Shown: positions 23,030-33,494 of the stretch, in pieces
Layout: the number at the start of each line of letters is the position of its first letter
Position numbering within the stretch: the stretch's first letter is position 1
From: Acanthosepion lycidas
Taxonomy: Eukaryota > Mollusca > Cephalopoda > Sepiida > Sepiidae
Direction of reading: 5' to 3'
Assembly: GCA_963932145.1 (NCBI GenBank)
Contig: OZ010573.1
Location: forward strand, 29,901,284-29,965,283
DNA: 64,000 nucleotides
The notes under the pieces: generated by a model
What the model saw: the letters and a program-made list of their open reading frames with translations, nothing else
Database searches by the model: none
What the model was told of the DNA's origin: nothing
Position numbers and translations under genes: made by a program

Positions 23030-23340
23030 ACAAACAAATCTCAGTTTAACCAATCAAACCAAAAATGGAGTATTGCTACCATATCTGGGCTGGAGCTGCC
23101 CAATCCTCACTTTCCAGCTTCCACAGAGTTGAAACGTATTTACGGGTGATGAATTAATTTCCACCATACAACCCAATGATGCAATGTTGTTACTCTATTG
23201 CTATTTCTATGGAAAATGTCCTGATGAGTTATATTCCTTAGTTTTGCCAGTTCAGACATTTACATTTAAAATCTACCATGCTATATAAGCAGGAGTGAAC
23301 CATCCACTGTGCTTCAAATAACATTCAGAGCTCAACTCCA
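23030..23340 (+). pseudogene. LINE family B fragment
   Basis: In frame: IKPKMEYCYHIWAGAAQSSL then SSFHRVETYLRVMN. The form (R)PKMEYC.HIWAGA..SSL..LDRVQ.R is the post-RT region of a LINE group related to family A. The text after the stop (YSIAISMENVLMSYIP) is a worn version of FYRYFYGKCSDEL..LVPP. Both ends are lost. Other family B pieces are antisense at 53735-54260 and 56675-57000. Confidence 0.7.
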
Positions 23341-23489
23341 TGGTCTATCAAGACTGACAGATACCTAATCAGATACTGCACATGTGTAAATGCACAAGTA
23401 TAGTACAAATTCTTAAAAGGCCATGCCACTCCCTCCATAACTACTAATAACAGCAAGATTTAAAACTGAATACTGCGGAAACTCAGTTC

Positions 23490-23870
23490 ACAGATTTAAT
23501 TCATTCCTGAAGGCCGTTTGTAACCCAAAATGTTCATAGACCGAAACTATTTTTCCAATAGGAATCAATGTAGAGAAAATAAGTTGCAATACAATAAAAT
23601 TGGAAAAGAAAAGCATGGCACAACGGACAAATGTATACAATGCAGTGATCGACACAGAAGTGATTCTGTTTGAGTTAACTCGGTTCAGTAATGTTGTTCA
23701 AGAACCAAAATTTGGTTCAATAATTGAGGCATTTTCATCTGCAATTTTCTGTTTGAAAACCAAGGTTACTCTACAACCAATAACATCTACCATTTTCATT
23801 GGATGTCAAGAAACCTTTGATTTGCAATTGCCAGATGCATAGCTGAAATTGAAGGCTATGCTTTTGTGAT
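23490..23870. other. Possible end of a DNA transposon, unassigned
   Basis: Contains CAGATTTAATTCATTCCTGA, GTTTGTAACCCAAAATGTTC and CCAATAGGAATCAATGTA, wording I associate with terminal parts of interspersed DNA repeats in other animals. Inside, GTTCAAGAACC and TTTGGTTCAATAATTGAGGC are locally palindromic. I could not find a matching second end, so this stays a suspicion. The open frame 23600-23842 has no recognised motif. Confidence 0.3.
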
Positions 23871-23959
23871 TCTCTCCTCCTTTTCTCTCTTATGGGTGTG
23901 CAAGAGGTAGCTTGAAGTAAAAAAAATTAGAAGAGCCAAGTTCAAGTGCCAGTAGGATT

Positions 23960-24285
23960 CGTTACATTCATATACATATTTCACAAGTTTAAGCACAGTA
24001 CTAGATTGGCTGCTAGGTCTCATCATTTGACAGTTGAAATAGCAAGATGTAATCATAAGTTCTATGTTAACAGTTTCTTCTCTCACACTTCTTGCTTGTA
24101 GAACACTCCTCCAGTTTCTTGAGACTTGATCTTTAAAAATTTATATGCAATGCCAATCAGTATCTTCTGTCTTAGTTCCTGTTCTTTAATTATTATTTCT
24201 CCTTAATCATTTTTTTCCTTTTCTCATATTCTTTCACACACGAGTAACCCTTTTGTCTTAGTAGCTTTATTGGAAATCCAGCTTT
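23960..24285 (+). pseudogene. LINE family A 3' end, short copy
   Basis: Nucleotide similarity to 18940-19230: AAGTTTAAGCACAGTACTAG, AGCAAGATGTAATCATAAGT, AACAGTTTCTTCTCTCACAC, and the tail CTTAGTAGCTTTATTGG at about 24258-24274. The poly-A-like end is missing. Many stops. Confidence 0.75.
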
Positions 24286-24289
24286 TAAA

Positions 24290-24860
24290 GACAATGTTTT
24301 ATGACAACAATTTCCTTTCAGTAAGTTTACATTTTCCTCTTCACAGAGAGATAAAGTTTAAACTCAGATCAGCAAAATTCCCAGAATTGGTGCCACTACT
24401 GAGCTTTGATTCAATGATTTACAGAGATTAGATTATTAGATTAATTCCTGACCACTGAAAATTCCTTTTACTACTGAATTTCATGCATTTACAATGTACT
24501 TTTATAATAAAATGCTTCATAATGCTTTTCTAGAGTAAAACATTATCAGTTACATTAATGGTGTAATTACTCTGTAGGGATTACCCTAACTTGCCTGCCA
24601 GACTGCCTGCTAGGTGATGTTCTATTCAAGACTATAAAAGCAAGGGAGATAAACACTGTTTCTCTTTTTTTGATCTAGGATGTGATAAGAAAATGTGTCC
24701 AGTTTTCATCCTTGAGCAGCAGACATATTAAATTTCACCCAACCATGTGGTGCACTCATGAACACACACGCTCATTACATAAATATAGACATGTAAATAT
24801 AATTTTTTTTTTTTTTTTTTAAATCATTTCACCCGAGGCAAGGAAAAATGTCACTAAAAT
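24290..24860. other. No gene seen
   Basis: Unassigned. A T run lies at 24804-24820. Confidence 0.5.
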
Positions 24861-24862
24861 AT

Positions 24863-25268
24863 GATTGGTTGATTGATTGATTGATTTTGCTTTGCAGCAT
24901 ATCAACCTCTATGGGTTATTTAATGTGAAAATCTAAATATTTTGAAAGCATTTTTATCCCTTCAACTACCGATAAAATGCATTGTTGGTCATTTTACTAG
25001 AAATATGTATTGTTGGTCATTTTTTTTTATGTAAAAATGTATAGCTGGTATTTTTACGATAAAAAAAATATTTTTATACTTTCATAGTGATTTTTTTTGT
25101 GTAGAGCTTACTATTTGTCCATAGCTGGGATCCTAACAGGTGTTACCACCCGGGATTATGGTTGATCTGGGAACAACAGCAATTAAGACATGATTCCACA
25201 CTACACAAAATCTCCAATCTCCAGATCAGAGATCTTGCTGCCAGACGTAGTTTGTCATACCCAGGACT
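24863..25268 (+). mobile_element. Dispersed repeat R1, sense copy
   Basis: Head with four GATT units then TTTGCTTTGCAGCATATCAA and CCTCTATGGGTTATTTAATG. The middle has TGTTGGTCATTTT units. The core is CCATAGCTGGGATCCTAACA and the tail is CAGATCAGAGATCTTGCTGC, ending at ACCCAGGAC. More diverged than the 36294 copy. Confidence 0.7.
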
Positions 25269-25636
25269 AAAAAAAAAATGAGAAAGAATGAGAAAACTTT
25301 AGTGAAAAGAAAGGACAATAAAAGAACAGGTTTCAGGAAGCCACAATATTGTAATTGGTGTTACATTTAATTTTTTACGATTGTAGGTGGCAGGAGAGCA
25401 AGAAACCAAAAGAGTTCCTTTTTGCAAGCTACGTTGTATGCTATATAAATATGTATAAAAATCCTTGAGTTTTTGAATTAATTTCTTTTGGAAATTTTCA
25501 ATCCATTTACTTTAAAAGTTATCATCAGCACAAGTCATAACTCTCCCTCTACAAACTGTTGGCCAACAGCAACATCATTCAATATAAATTCATGCTTATA
25601 TCAATTCTTAATCAATGGGACCTGATTTGAATTTTT

Positions 25637-26300
25637 AATCCTTTCACCTCAAGCAAGGTGATAAAGCCACTAAGACACAAATATTTACTGAGAGTAAAAG
25701 AATCTGAGAAAAATCATTAAGAAGATAGGACAATAAAAGAACAGATTAAGAAGACAGAAGATAACAACAGACATTGCATTTAAATTTTTCAAGATCAAAG
25801 TTGACAGGGAAGAAGCTGGAAGAGAGTTCCACAAATAAGAAGTGTGACAGAAGAAACTGTTATTATAGAACTTAGGGTTACATCTAGCCATTTCAATTGT
25901 AAAATGATGAAACCTTGTCACCAATCGAACACTATGCTTAAATTCATGAATTCTAGATATTCTAGCGGAATGTTCATCAGATCAATTACCCTGAAAGTAT
26001 TTACAGACAAGTGACAGGGAAGCTATGTTATGGCAATGGCAAAGAGACTGAAGCCGAGATGCCAATTCTGTGAATATCAAATTCAACTGTAAGATGATGA
26101 TTAGAAAGTGATTGTTGTTGAGATGCCAAGTCAGGACAACTAACATTGCAGATTCTTTTTTTGAATTTTTGTCAACAATTTCTAAATACATAGCAGAATC
26201 ACTAGAATCACACAAGAGACTCACCAACAATATTCAATCCATGAATGATTGGTAGGCTAATAAATAGCAAAAGAAATTCTCTAGAACATCATCGTGAATC
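25637..26300 (-). pseudogene. LINE family A 3' end, antisense
   Basis: Starts with the antisense tail TCACCTCAAGCAAGGTGATA and AAGCCACTAAGACACA. Minus-strand frames include FHHFTIEMARCNPKFYNNSF, FCHTSYLWNSLPASS and, at about 26040-26010, LASRLQSLCHCHNIASLSLV with CKYFQGN. These are the family A C-terminal blocks in the expected order. A 60-base internal disturbance near 26080-26130 breaks the frame. Upstream reaches the HIWSGA region poorly, near 26230-26300. Confidence 0.8.
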
Positions 26301-26595
26301 AATTTTTCTTGCAGCCAACCTAGCAATTCATTCAATATTATTGTTTCACTTCATGTCAGTGGAAAATATTACATGCAATTATGATTTGCAATATATTCTC
26401 TTTAATAAAATTATTGCCTGTACATTTACATTAGATATATAACAACCCAAATGATCACTTTAATTCCTAACAGCAGTGCTTTCTTTTTCTGATTTTCGGT
26501 GCATTTTTACAATAACATTGTCAATGCACATCTATATACCTAGGATTTTCTGTGTTTACACATATGTGATTCAGAAAGTGAATTTCTGAATTTTC

Positions 26596-26895
26596 TGTTT
26601 AATAAATTCTGTCAGTTGTCAGACAGTTATGTACCCTGCATGATACACGCTTAGGCGATCATGTATCTTTCGATACATGACTGACGAGGCAAATTTTTTC
26701 ATGCAGTAGGTTGCCATTTCTTGCTGCAATAGACCAGTTGCCATCCAAGGCTATAGAACCTAATCTGTCCTGCTATTTACCCATAACAGGAGAAGAAGAG
26801 GATTCATACCTTTCCCAAGGTTATGAGCATGTAAAATTATGTAATGGATTCAACTGGAATTTGAACTTGGCTATCCATTACTCCACCATGTCAGT
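26596..26895 (-). mobile_element. SINE S2 copy, antisense, with tail hairpin
   Basis: The minus strand begins near 26895 with a tRNA-like head (GGTGGAGTAATGGATAG, then AAGTTCAAATTCCAGTTG), passes GGTAAATAGCAGGACAG and CTTGGATGGCAAC, and ends near 26600. Close to its 3' end is a perfect 9-bp hairpin, TCATGTATC-TTTC-GATACATGA at 26658-26679, also present in the 57880 copy with one mismatch. A box A/B head plus a conserved 3' stem-loop fits a tRNA-derived SINE. Confidence 0.75.
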
Positions 26896-26925
26896 GGTAT
26901 AGTTTACAAAAACAATATTAAAATA

Positions 26926-27336
26926 TCTGTCTATATTTCTGAGATGAGGTATTATGTACACTATTTACATTATTCGGACTATTGTCCTCCTCTTTGTTGC
27001 CTATTTATCGTGTTTTGGCTATTGTACGCTCCAGATACATGGCACAGTAGATAAAGGTGTTGGTTAGATCCAGTGACAGGACCCAAAAAGTTGTGAGTTC
27101 AGTGTCTGGTTAAGGCAGTGGAGAACTTGGAGAGGTGAATTAACAAGAGATAACTGATAATTGACATCTATTAGACATGGCATGTGGAACTAGAACAGTC
27201 TACCCCATTGAGCTAAATAAATGGTTCTGTTAGACATTCCAACCACCTGAAGAAGGCTGGAGCATAGAACAGCCGAAATGTTGAGATCATTATGACGATA
27301 AAGATGAGGACAATAGTCCGAATAATGTAAATAGAG
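26926..27336. mobile_element. SINE S1a insertion, inverted 5' part plus sense 3' part
   Basis: Left part (26926-27040) is the antisense SINE 3' end, complete to its TCTGTCTATATTTCTGAG tail. Right part (27041-27336) is a nearly full sense SINE with tRNA-like head (GGCACAGTAGATAAAGG, then TTGTGAGTTCAGTGTCTGG), body and tail, but stopping at AATAATGTAAATAGAG. A 10-bp direct repeat TATTAAAATA flanks the whole (26916-26925 and 27337-27346). The joint is near 27040 and the two parts share about 85 bp as an inverted repeat. It looks like a single insertion made by twin priming. Confidence 0.75.
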
Positions 27337-27346
27337 TATTAAAATA

Positions 27347-27576
27347 ATTTTCAATTCATTTTTATAGTAAAACTCTCGGTAATGCATCCACATGATTTTT
27401 AAACCATTTCTATATCAAAATATATTCGCAGAAACTTCTTAATAAAATAATTCACAAAACAAATTTGTTAGTATATGCTGCATTACAGTGAAAGAAAGTT
27501 TTGATGGATTTCTTTAATAAGTCCTACTTGCAATAATTTACAATACATTTTTTTATAGTAAAATCATTTGCTATTA

Positions 27577-27631
<55 letters not shown>

Positions 27632-27985
27632 TTTTAGTATTTGAAATATTATAATATTTATTATTAAAGTGAATAAATATTTTCAGAACTTAGGAAAAGT
27701 ACATCAAACTCTGCAGACTTTTAGAAATATTTTTCTTGCAATACGTTAGCCAATAAAACAATCTGAAGATATACTAATTAAATTATTTTAAATTTAAAAG
27801 TGCCAGTGTATTTTCAGCACTTAATGGTTAATTATAGCTAACATTTGTTGATATTTTGTTCCCTTTTCCAACATATCTATCATCCCATCAGTAAAAAAAA
27901 AAAAAAAAAAAACTAGTCTGAAGAAGTCCTTTCAAAGAAAGAAACATGCCACATAGGATTTTTTTGATTTATATTCCCTACTATA
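27347..27985. other. AT-rich DNA with long TA tract
   Basis: TA microsatellite at about 27580-27628 and poly-A at 27893-27911. No gene. Confidence 0.6.
27580..27628. repeat. (TA)n microsatellite, about 24 units
   Basis: Uninterrupted TA alternation. Confidence 0.95.
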
Positions 27986-27989
27986 TATT

Positions 27990-28500
27990 TTTAAGGTGAT
28001 AATGCCACTAAGATGCAAGAGGTTACTCAGAGTGAAGGAAAATGAGAAAATGTTAGTGACAAAAAATAAAAGAAAAGGATTCAAGAAGACAGAAAATGGC
28101 AATTGATGTTGCATTCAAAATTTTTGAAGGTCATTGGTGACAGGGAAGCAAAGAGCTGGAAGAGAGTTCCACAGGCTAGAAGTGTAAGAAAAGAAACTAT
28201 TAGAATATCAGTTACATCCAGCCATTTCAACAGTAAAACAATGAGAACTACTTGTCAGTCTGGTAGCATAGATAAATTCATGAAGTTGAGATTACCAAGG
28301 AGGAAAGCTCATTGGAACAATTGTCATGAAAATATTTATAGAAAAGGCAGAGGAAAGCCACATTTAGTGAAAGCGACTGAAGACCCTTCTTCAGATTTTA
28401 TCAAGAATCTTGAGATATATATATATATATATATATGTGTGTGTCAGGAGCACCAAACCACATATGGCAGCTATATATGTGTGTGTGAAGTTGAAATAAA
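27990..28500 (-). pseudogene. LINE family A 3' end with internal microsatellite
   Basis: Antisense tail GATAATGCCACTAAGATGC at 27997, then C-terminal blocks on the minus strand, ending with CAGGAGCACCAAACCACA and TATGGCAGC at 28447-28473, which equals the HIWSGAP region of the 1745-2720 copy. Where that copy has only AATATATAGCAGG, this one has about 28 bases of TA/TG repeat (28415-28443). The frame 28103-28564 on the plus strand is antisense noise. Confidence 0.8.
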
Positions 28501-28504
28501 GTGG

Positions 28505-29265
28505 GAAATACAGAAATGTGTATTGTATAATGATTTTAACATAATACTACTGATTAGATTTTAAATTAAATTTGAAGCTAATTTTCCAAAAATATTGTGT
28601 TATAATTTAAGAGCTCTTGGCAAAAAAAGAAAAATACTGTCATTTAATATGTCCAAGAAGAGCACAACAAAATCGGGATTTACTAAGTTCTATGCATAAG
28701 GCTTAAAGACTCCAAGAGAGGACAAAGAAGGAATCAATAAAATGGTAAAGAAAGAGAATCATCCCAATGAAGTAAGGGGGGGGAGTGCGAAGTGTGGAGG
28801 TCGGACTACAAGCTGATATCTGGTTTTTGTTATAAGAGGGGAAGGGAGAGAAAGAGATGAGGATAGGGATAGGGTTGGGGGTAGCGAATGAGAGGTTGGG
28901 AGTTGGGATATGGAAAAGGAAATATTCCATTCAGCCTATGGAAAACTACCTAAAACCAGGAGTAAAAATAATTGAGGCTTGCAGTTGTTTTTCTTGTTTG
29001 TTTTGGTATTCAATTTGATGATTTGGGAATTTTTTTTCTTTATTATCTATGTTAGCAGATTGTGTTTAGCTGTTAGAAAAGAATGTTGTTGACAAAGATG
29101 GGAAAATGTCCATAACAGGGAGTTGGGTGTGGGGGTTAAAAGGGAAGAAGACAAGTGGATTATAGGAGTTTCTAATGGGTTTGGTTTGGGAGTTAATTAC
29201 AGGAAAGTTAAAAATTAAAAAAATAAGGAATAAAATGAAAAAAGTTAAAATTAAGAGAAAGCAGA
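28505..29265. other. No gene seen; G-rich patch
   Basis: Includes a purine-rich patch at about 28770-28900 (repeated GGGATAGGG-like words). No coding similarity. Confidence 0.5.
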
Positions 29266-29269
29266 TAAA

Positions 29270-29660
29270 AGAGTGAAAGAGAAGTTAACATGACAAAAAG
29301 AGAGAGAAGCAAAAAGAGAGAGGCAAGTGCAAATAGAGACAGACAGAAAAAGCAAAGTGAGAGATGGTGAGACACGAGCAAAGTGAGAGATGGTGAGACA
29401 CGAGCAAAGTGAGAGATGGTGAGACACGAGCAAAGTGAGGGATGGTGAGACACAAGAAAAGTGAGGGATGGTGAGACACAAGAAAAGTGAGAGATGGTGA
29501 GACAAGAGGATATATGTAGAGAGAGAGAGAGACGAGGAAATAGAGAGATAAAAGGAAAGAGTGAGTTCAAAAGAAATGAGATAGAACAAAGGAAAACCTA
29601 AGAGAGAAAGAAACAGATATGAAAAGTATATTGGGACGAGATATCAGAAAAATTAAGAAA
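29270..29660. repeat. Purine-rich tract with 26-bp minisatellite
   Basis: Six units of AGCAAAGTGAGAGATGGTGA plus GACACG run from 29351 to about 29504, with unit starts at 29351, 29377, 29403, 29429, 29455 and 29481. Units 4-6 change together (GAGGGATGG, AGACACAAGAA), showing stepwise expansion. The tract is flanked by GAGAGA-rich DNA. Because 26 is not a multiple of three, all minus-strand frames stay open and give spurious 64-120 residue Ser/Leu/His-rich products. Confidence 0.95.
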
Positions 29661-30361
29661 AGAAAGAAAGACCAAAAGGAGATTACAAAAAACAAAACAA
29701 AAAAAGGATGACCAGAAATAAAATAGTAATGAAAAAAGAAAAAAACAAACTTACAGAGGCTGGCTTTTCTAAAGAAATAATTCCTATCATAGAGTAATGC
29801 ATAATTTCACAAGCTAGTGACAATAAGTTTATTCTTTACATACTACACTGTAGATCTCAACCTTTGTCAATCTTTAGTTTTGCAACTGTATAATAGTGAA
29901 CATCAGTAAGATTGTATAAGACTTAAGAAAAATTGAGTATGGAAGATGGTGACTGAAAGCAAAAGATATTTTTTCTTACATAGAAGACTGGCATAATGAC
30001 ATTATATGATAACCTTATCTTTATATATGGCCCTACACTCGACCTGTGTAGTTAGACTGGACCAAATGTAGCTAACTGGGCTACATTTCAAAACCCTGCA
30101 CTGCTAAATTTGGAAATGACTTCACCTGAGTAGCCCAAATTGAACTTGGCTTTATTTTTAATATCTAAGTGCCCCAAAAGCTTAAATGCAGTAAAATTCA
30201 AGATTTAGTGGTACTGGACTTTAAAGAATATGGAATTTTCACAGCTTCAAGTGAGTTTAGTAAACATCTAAAAATTCTTTTTTTTTTTCTTTTAATGACA
30301 CTTGAACACAAGGGTGTTAAATCATATCACAAAGGTTTACATCTTTTTTGAAAATTGATTG

Positions 30362-30398
<37 letters not shown>

Positions 30399-30639
30399 CA
30401 CACCAGGTGTAATAGAAAAATTATCCAAATTGTGTAACAGCATAATTGTCCATCCCACAAAATATTTAATATCTTAAAAAAAAAAAAACAAAAAAAAATC
30501 CACCAAACTAATTGAGTTTCTTTCTTCCAGGTTTTTAGATAAAACGTTTAGCCATCTTCACACCATTTATTGTAAAAATCACTGGAAAAGCCTTTGAGTT
30601 ATTCAGCTAAAAAGAGAGCAGATTAAAATTGTTTTGTAT

Positions 30640-30930
30640 CAGACCCACTGTCTTCACAACTGAGCAATGGTGAGACGAAAATAGCTTTCAGGTCTTCAGT
30701 AATGGTACGAACATTCATACTCTGGCTTCAAACTTCAAATTCCATTCCAGAACCATCAAGAGAAAGATGAATAAGTTTAAAAAAGAGGGAACAGTAAAGA
30801 AGAAAACTGGATTAGAAGGTTACAACAATAAGAGGGATCATCATTTCAGCTTAGAGCTAAAGAGATCAATTAGAAAAGATCCAACTCAATCCATAAGACG
30901 TTTGGTATGATACTTCTGTTAAGCTTAGAT
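30640..30930 (+). pseudogene. Possible mariner-like transposase N-terminal fragment
   Basis: One plus-strand frame reads IKRKMNKFKKEGTVKKKTGL and later LELKRSIRKDPTQSIRRLV. This resembles the first helix-turn-helix region of some Tc1/mariner-related transposases (...KF...GSV.RK.GSGR...KR.R..IRRNP..S.R...). It is short, flanked by stops and without the catalytic core, so the assignment is weak. Confidence 0.35.
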
Positions 30931-31081
30931 AGTAATTATACATTCTTATTGCTCAAAGTAGAGTCCAGTAGTGTTATAAAAACCTCAGAGAATTCCAGTA
31001 AGATATCTTTAATCATTTCTAAGATACAATGGTTCAGAGCTTAATGTAACAATTGGACAATGTTGCTGTTACACTCTGTGC

Positions 31082-31139
<58 letters not shown>

Positions 31140-31156
31140 AGTGAGAGAGAGAGAGG
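31082..31156. repeat. (TG)n(TA)n(GA)n compound microsatellite
   Basis: TG 31082-31092, TA 31093-31136, then GAGAGA 31141-31156. The open frame across it codes a Tyr-Ile run only. Confidence 0.95.
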
Positions 31157-31269
31157 TTTTATTAAATATGACAGACATTCTCTGTCTATTGAATTTATTA
31201 GTAATCTTTTCTAAATTATGAATCACTTTTTACAAACTTAATAGTTTCAGATGTAAAACATATCCAATA

Positions 31270-31472
31270 CAGTGTAACCCGGATATAAGAGACCCTGATA
31301 TAAGAGAAACCCTGATATAAGAGATATTTCATCTGGTCCCAAATTAGAGCCATACTTACCCAAACAAAATAGACAAAACCCGGATATAAGAGAAACCCGG
31401 ATATAAGAGGAACCCGGATATAAGAGACTTCTTCTCCAGTCCCGACAACTCTCTTATATCCGGGTTACACTG
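31270..31472. mobile_element. MITE with pogo-like termini and subterminal repeats
   Basis: The ends are CAGTGTAACCCGGATATAAG and its reverse complement, matching over about 23 bases, with TA on both sides (31268-31269 and 31473-31474). Inside, the word CCCGGATATAAGAG or CCCTGATATAAGAG occurs three times near the left end and three times near the right end in the same orientation, plus the inverted terminal copy. CAGTG.AACC..GATATAA ends and a TA target are typical of pogo/Tigger-like members of Tc1/mariner. No transposase; 203 bp. Confidence 0.85.
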
Positions 31473-31604
31473 TACTAATGTCATGTCCAAGTTTTGGACT
31501 CACAAGAATCATTTTAAGGGGTTTGAAAAAGTAAAATGAAGGAAAGAAAATCAAATGTGTTTTAATCAGCATGGTTTTATAAGGGTCGTGATATTTTGTT
31601 TTCA

Positions 31605-31700
31605 ATTTTTTTTTTTAATCATTTCCCACCAAACAAGGAATTAAAATGACTAAGATGCATCGTGTTACTGAGTGTGAAATATGAGAAAACAAAAAATTGA
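31605..31700 (-). mobile_element. LINE family A tail only
   Basis: TTTTAATCATTTCCCACCAA, AATGACTAAGATGCATCGTG and TTACTGAGTGTGAAATATGA are the antisense family A 3' untranslated end. The insertion is truncated to less than 100 bases. Confidence 0.7.
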
Positions 31701-31734
31701 ACCTAATAGATCAGAGCGCAGAGTCGTATCTGTC

Positions 31735-32640
31735 ATAACATATAATTATTTTTTTTATATGTATTCAAGAATACAGGGTTTGAGACTATATCTTTTTTAA
31801 TTGAGCGAGCTAGCTCAAGCATTCATATCAACCATCACAGTCCTGCACCAAGGTCATTAGGGTAGCATCATGTGTCATAACATAATTGGACAAAATAGGT
31901 GGTTACTGGCTGACCAACCCATCTTGCGTCATGGCTAGGTGTCCAGAGCAGTAGATCATTCACAAGTTTTTGTTTTTTCTCACCAGCAGTGTCCTGCAAA
32001 GTGAATTCTGCATTCCTGTAAGATTGTAGAAATATCATGGGTGGGTCCATAGAGCTGTGATTTAGTTGGATGTTGTCTTCAGATATTAAGTATGGCTCTT
32101 AGCATTTGAGTCTAGCATATTATCTAGCATAAACACAAGGGTTTTAGCCTAAGTCCAAGTAGTGCTATCATACATTAAAACTGCTTCTACAGTGGCTTGA
32201 AAGAATTTCCATATGAGGTTCTCTGAGAGATAAGATCTCCAGATTACATCCATTTTATTCAAGATGATCCAGGCTTTTGCTATGCAAATTTTTACATCCT
32301 TTTTGGTAGAATTTATTTTATTTCCTAATGTATGTAAAAGATTTGACAGATTTTACTGATTCACCTGAGACATTTTGTATTGAGCCTTGGTGGTTGAAGC
32401 TTATGAATTCAGTGTCCCATTCAACCTGTTACAGTCAGGGGCAGATGGGACTCCATAGCCATGGTGGCAGCAGTTCATCTTTAAGAAGAAAAACTGATGA
32501 AAGCAAGAGTAAGCTGTTAGAATCATTTTTCCATTGGAATGCAGGATGGCAGTCAGGTAGAGATTGCATTACTTGATAAACTATGTATTTGAGACTACAG
32601 TCATTCTTATTAATGGGTGATTGCTTTTGTTGAATATAAA
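31735..32640 (-). pseudogene. RTE-like LINE, RT thumb to C-terminus, antisense
   Basis: Minus-strand text in order from 32450 down: EFISFNHQGSIQ, SGESVKSVKSFTYI, a worn KKDVKI.IAKAW...NKMDVIWRS, ATVEAVLMYDSTTWT (32200-32150), HPTKSQLYG-like, then LLLWTPSHDARWVGQPVTTY (32005-31880) and a final MLP...T. This is the classic end of a group of RTE-like elements (FKYLGS, Y....W.LTK, LLFWTP.HG.R..GRP..TY.DQL). Frameshifts and stops make it inactive. A sense relative is at 52560-53045. The neighbour at 32680-33490 is a Penelope-like element in the same direction. Confidence 0.8.
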
Positions 32641-32679
32641 TAGCTTCAATAATCATTAGACTTTTTTTTTTTTGCTATT

Positions 32680-33490
32680 GAATTTATGGAGTATTTCAGT
32701 ATTATTAGAGAGGAGCTGTCTGTTGCTATAATTCTTGTATTGCTTGTAATTGTTCAGATAAATGACATGTCATCCTTTGTGAAAGACTGGTTGTTATGTA
32801 ACCAATGTAAGATGTATTTTGTTTATTTACAGAGATGGACACATAAATTCATAAACAACATTAGTCTTATGTATGGGATTGGTGAGTTAAAAAATATTTT
32901 TGATGATTGGATTATTGATTTTAAATGTTTTCTAATAAATGATAAATCTTATATGTCTATTTTTATCAACAGTTTTAATGTCTCTGTATTATATTTATTG
33001 CTATTTCATCCTTTTTGTAGTTGTTGCGCATTTGATTTGTGTAGAACATGCTAATGGCATTGTTATAAATCTTGAGACTTCGCGGGTTTATATTAAAATT
33101 ATTATTACGTAAATCAACTAATTTGATAGTCAACAATATAATTAAGGAATTAATTGGTAATAACTTGGTTTTATATTACTTTATTCCTTAAAAATTGTAT
33201 TAAAAGGAGATTAGCTTTTAGGATGGAATTGTTTATGAGAGCAAATTTATATCTTTTAGGACATTTGCAGTTAAGGAAGCAAGAATAACTAGAAAACTAT
33301 TTAATAGGATATATATTATTTGTAATGGACTGATTGTTCATAGGAGAGAGGTTAAAATTTTTGTTATAGTTTTTACTAGTTTGCTGGGAGTGCTGTCTAT
33401 TGCTGAAATAATGGGGCACTTTGAGATATCTATTTTGTGGGTTTTAGGGAGACAGTAAAATTTGATTATTCTAAGGCGATATTCTATTAA
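32680..33490 (-). pseudogene. Penelope-like element: RT plus GIY-YIG remnant
   Basis: On the minus strand, 33470-33340 reads CLPKTHKIDISKCPIISAID then STPSKLVKTITKILTSLL, the Penelope RT signature (LPK.HK....RPI.S..GT...L.K.L). The middle is eroded. At 32900-32710 it reads KTNVVYEFMCPS then, after a shift, TSYIGYITTSLSQRMTCHLS. NVVY.F.CP....YIG.T...L..R...H is the GIY-YIG endonuclease that follows the RT in most Penelope-like elements. Domain order is therefore as expected. Stops and frameshifts show it is dead. The plus-strand frame 32686-33054 is its shadow. Confidence 0.75.
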
Positions 33491-33494
33491 TCTA

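Larger units (their letters stand above)
29665..31265. other. Mostly unassigned DNA
   Basis: Contains an A-rich stretch, a TA/CA tract (30362-30396), the possible transposase fragment at 30640-30930 and the TG/TA tract at 31082-31137. Otherwise I recognise nothing. Confidence 0.5.

Noticed and set aside
28103..28564. 153-codon plus-strand frame
   Set aside because: Antisense to a LINE A remnant and crossing a TA microsatellite; the minus strand has the homologous text.
29351..29504. CRISPR-like regular repeats
   Set aside because: Units are directly adjacent without unique spacers, and the sequence is eukaryotic.
29208..29589. Minus-strand frames of 112-120 codons, Ser/Leu/His-rich
   Set aside because: Produced by the 26-bp purine minisatellite, which keeps all frames open.
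32686..33054. 122-codon plus-strand open frame with hydrophobic segments
   Set aside because: It lies antisense over the Penelope-like RT/GIY-YIG remnant, whose motifs on the minus strand are specific. The plus frame has no motif.
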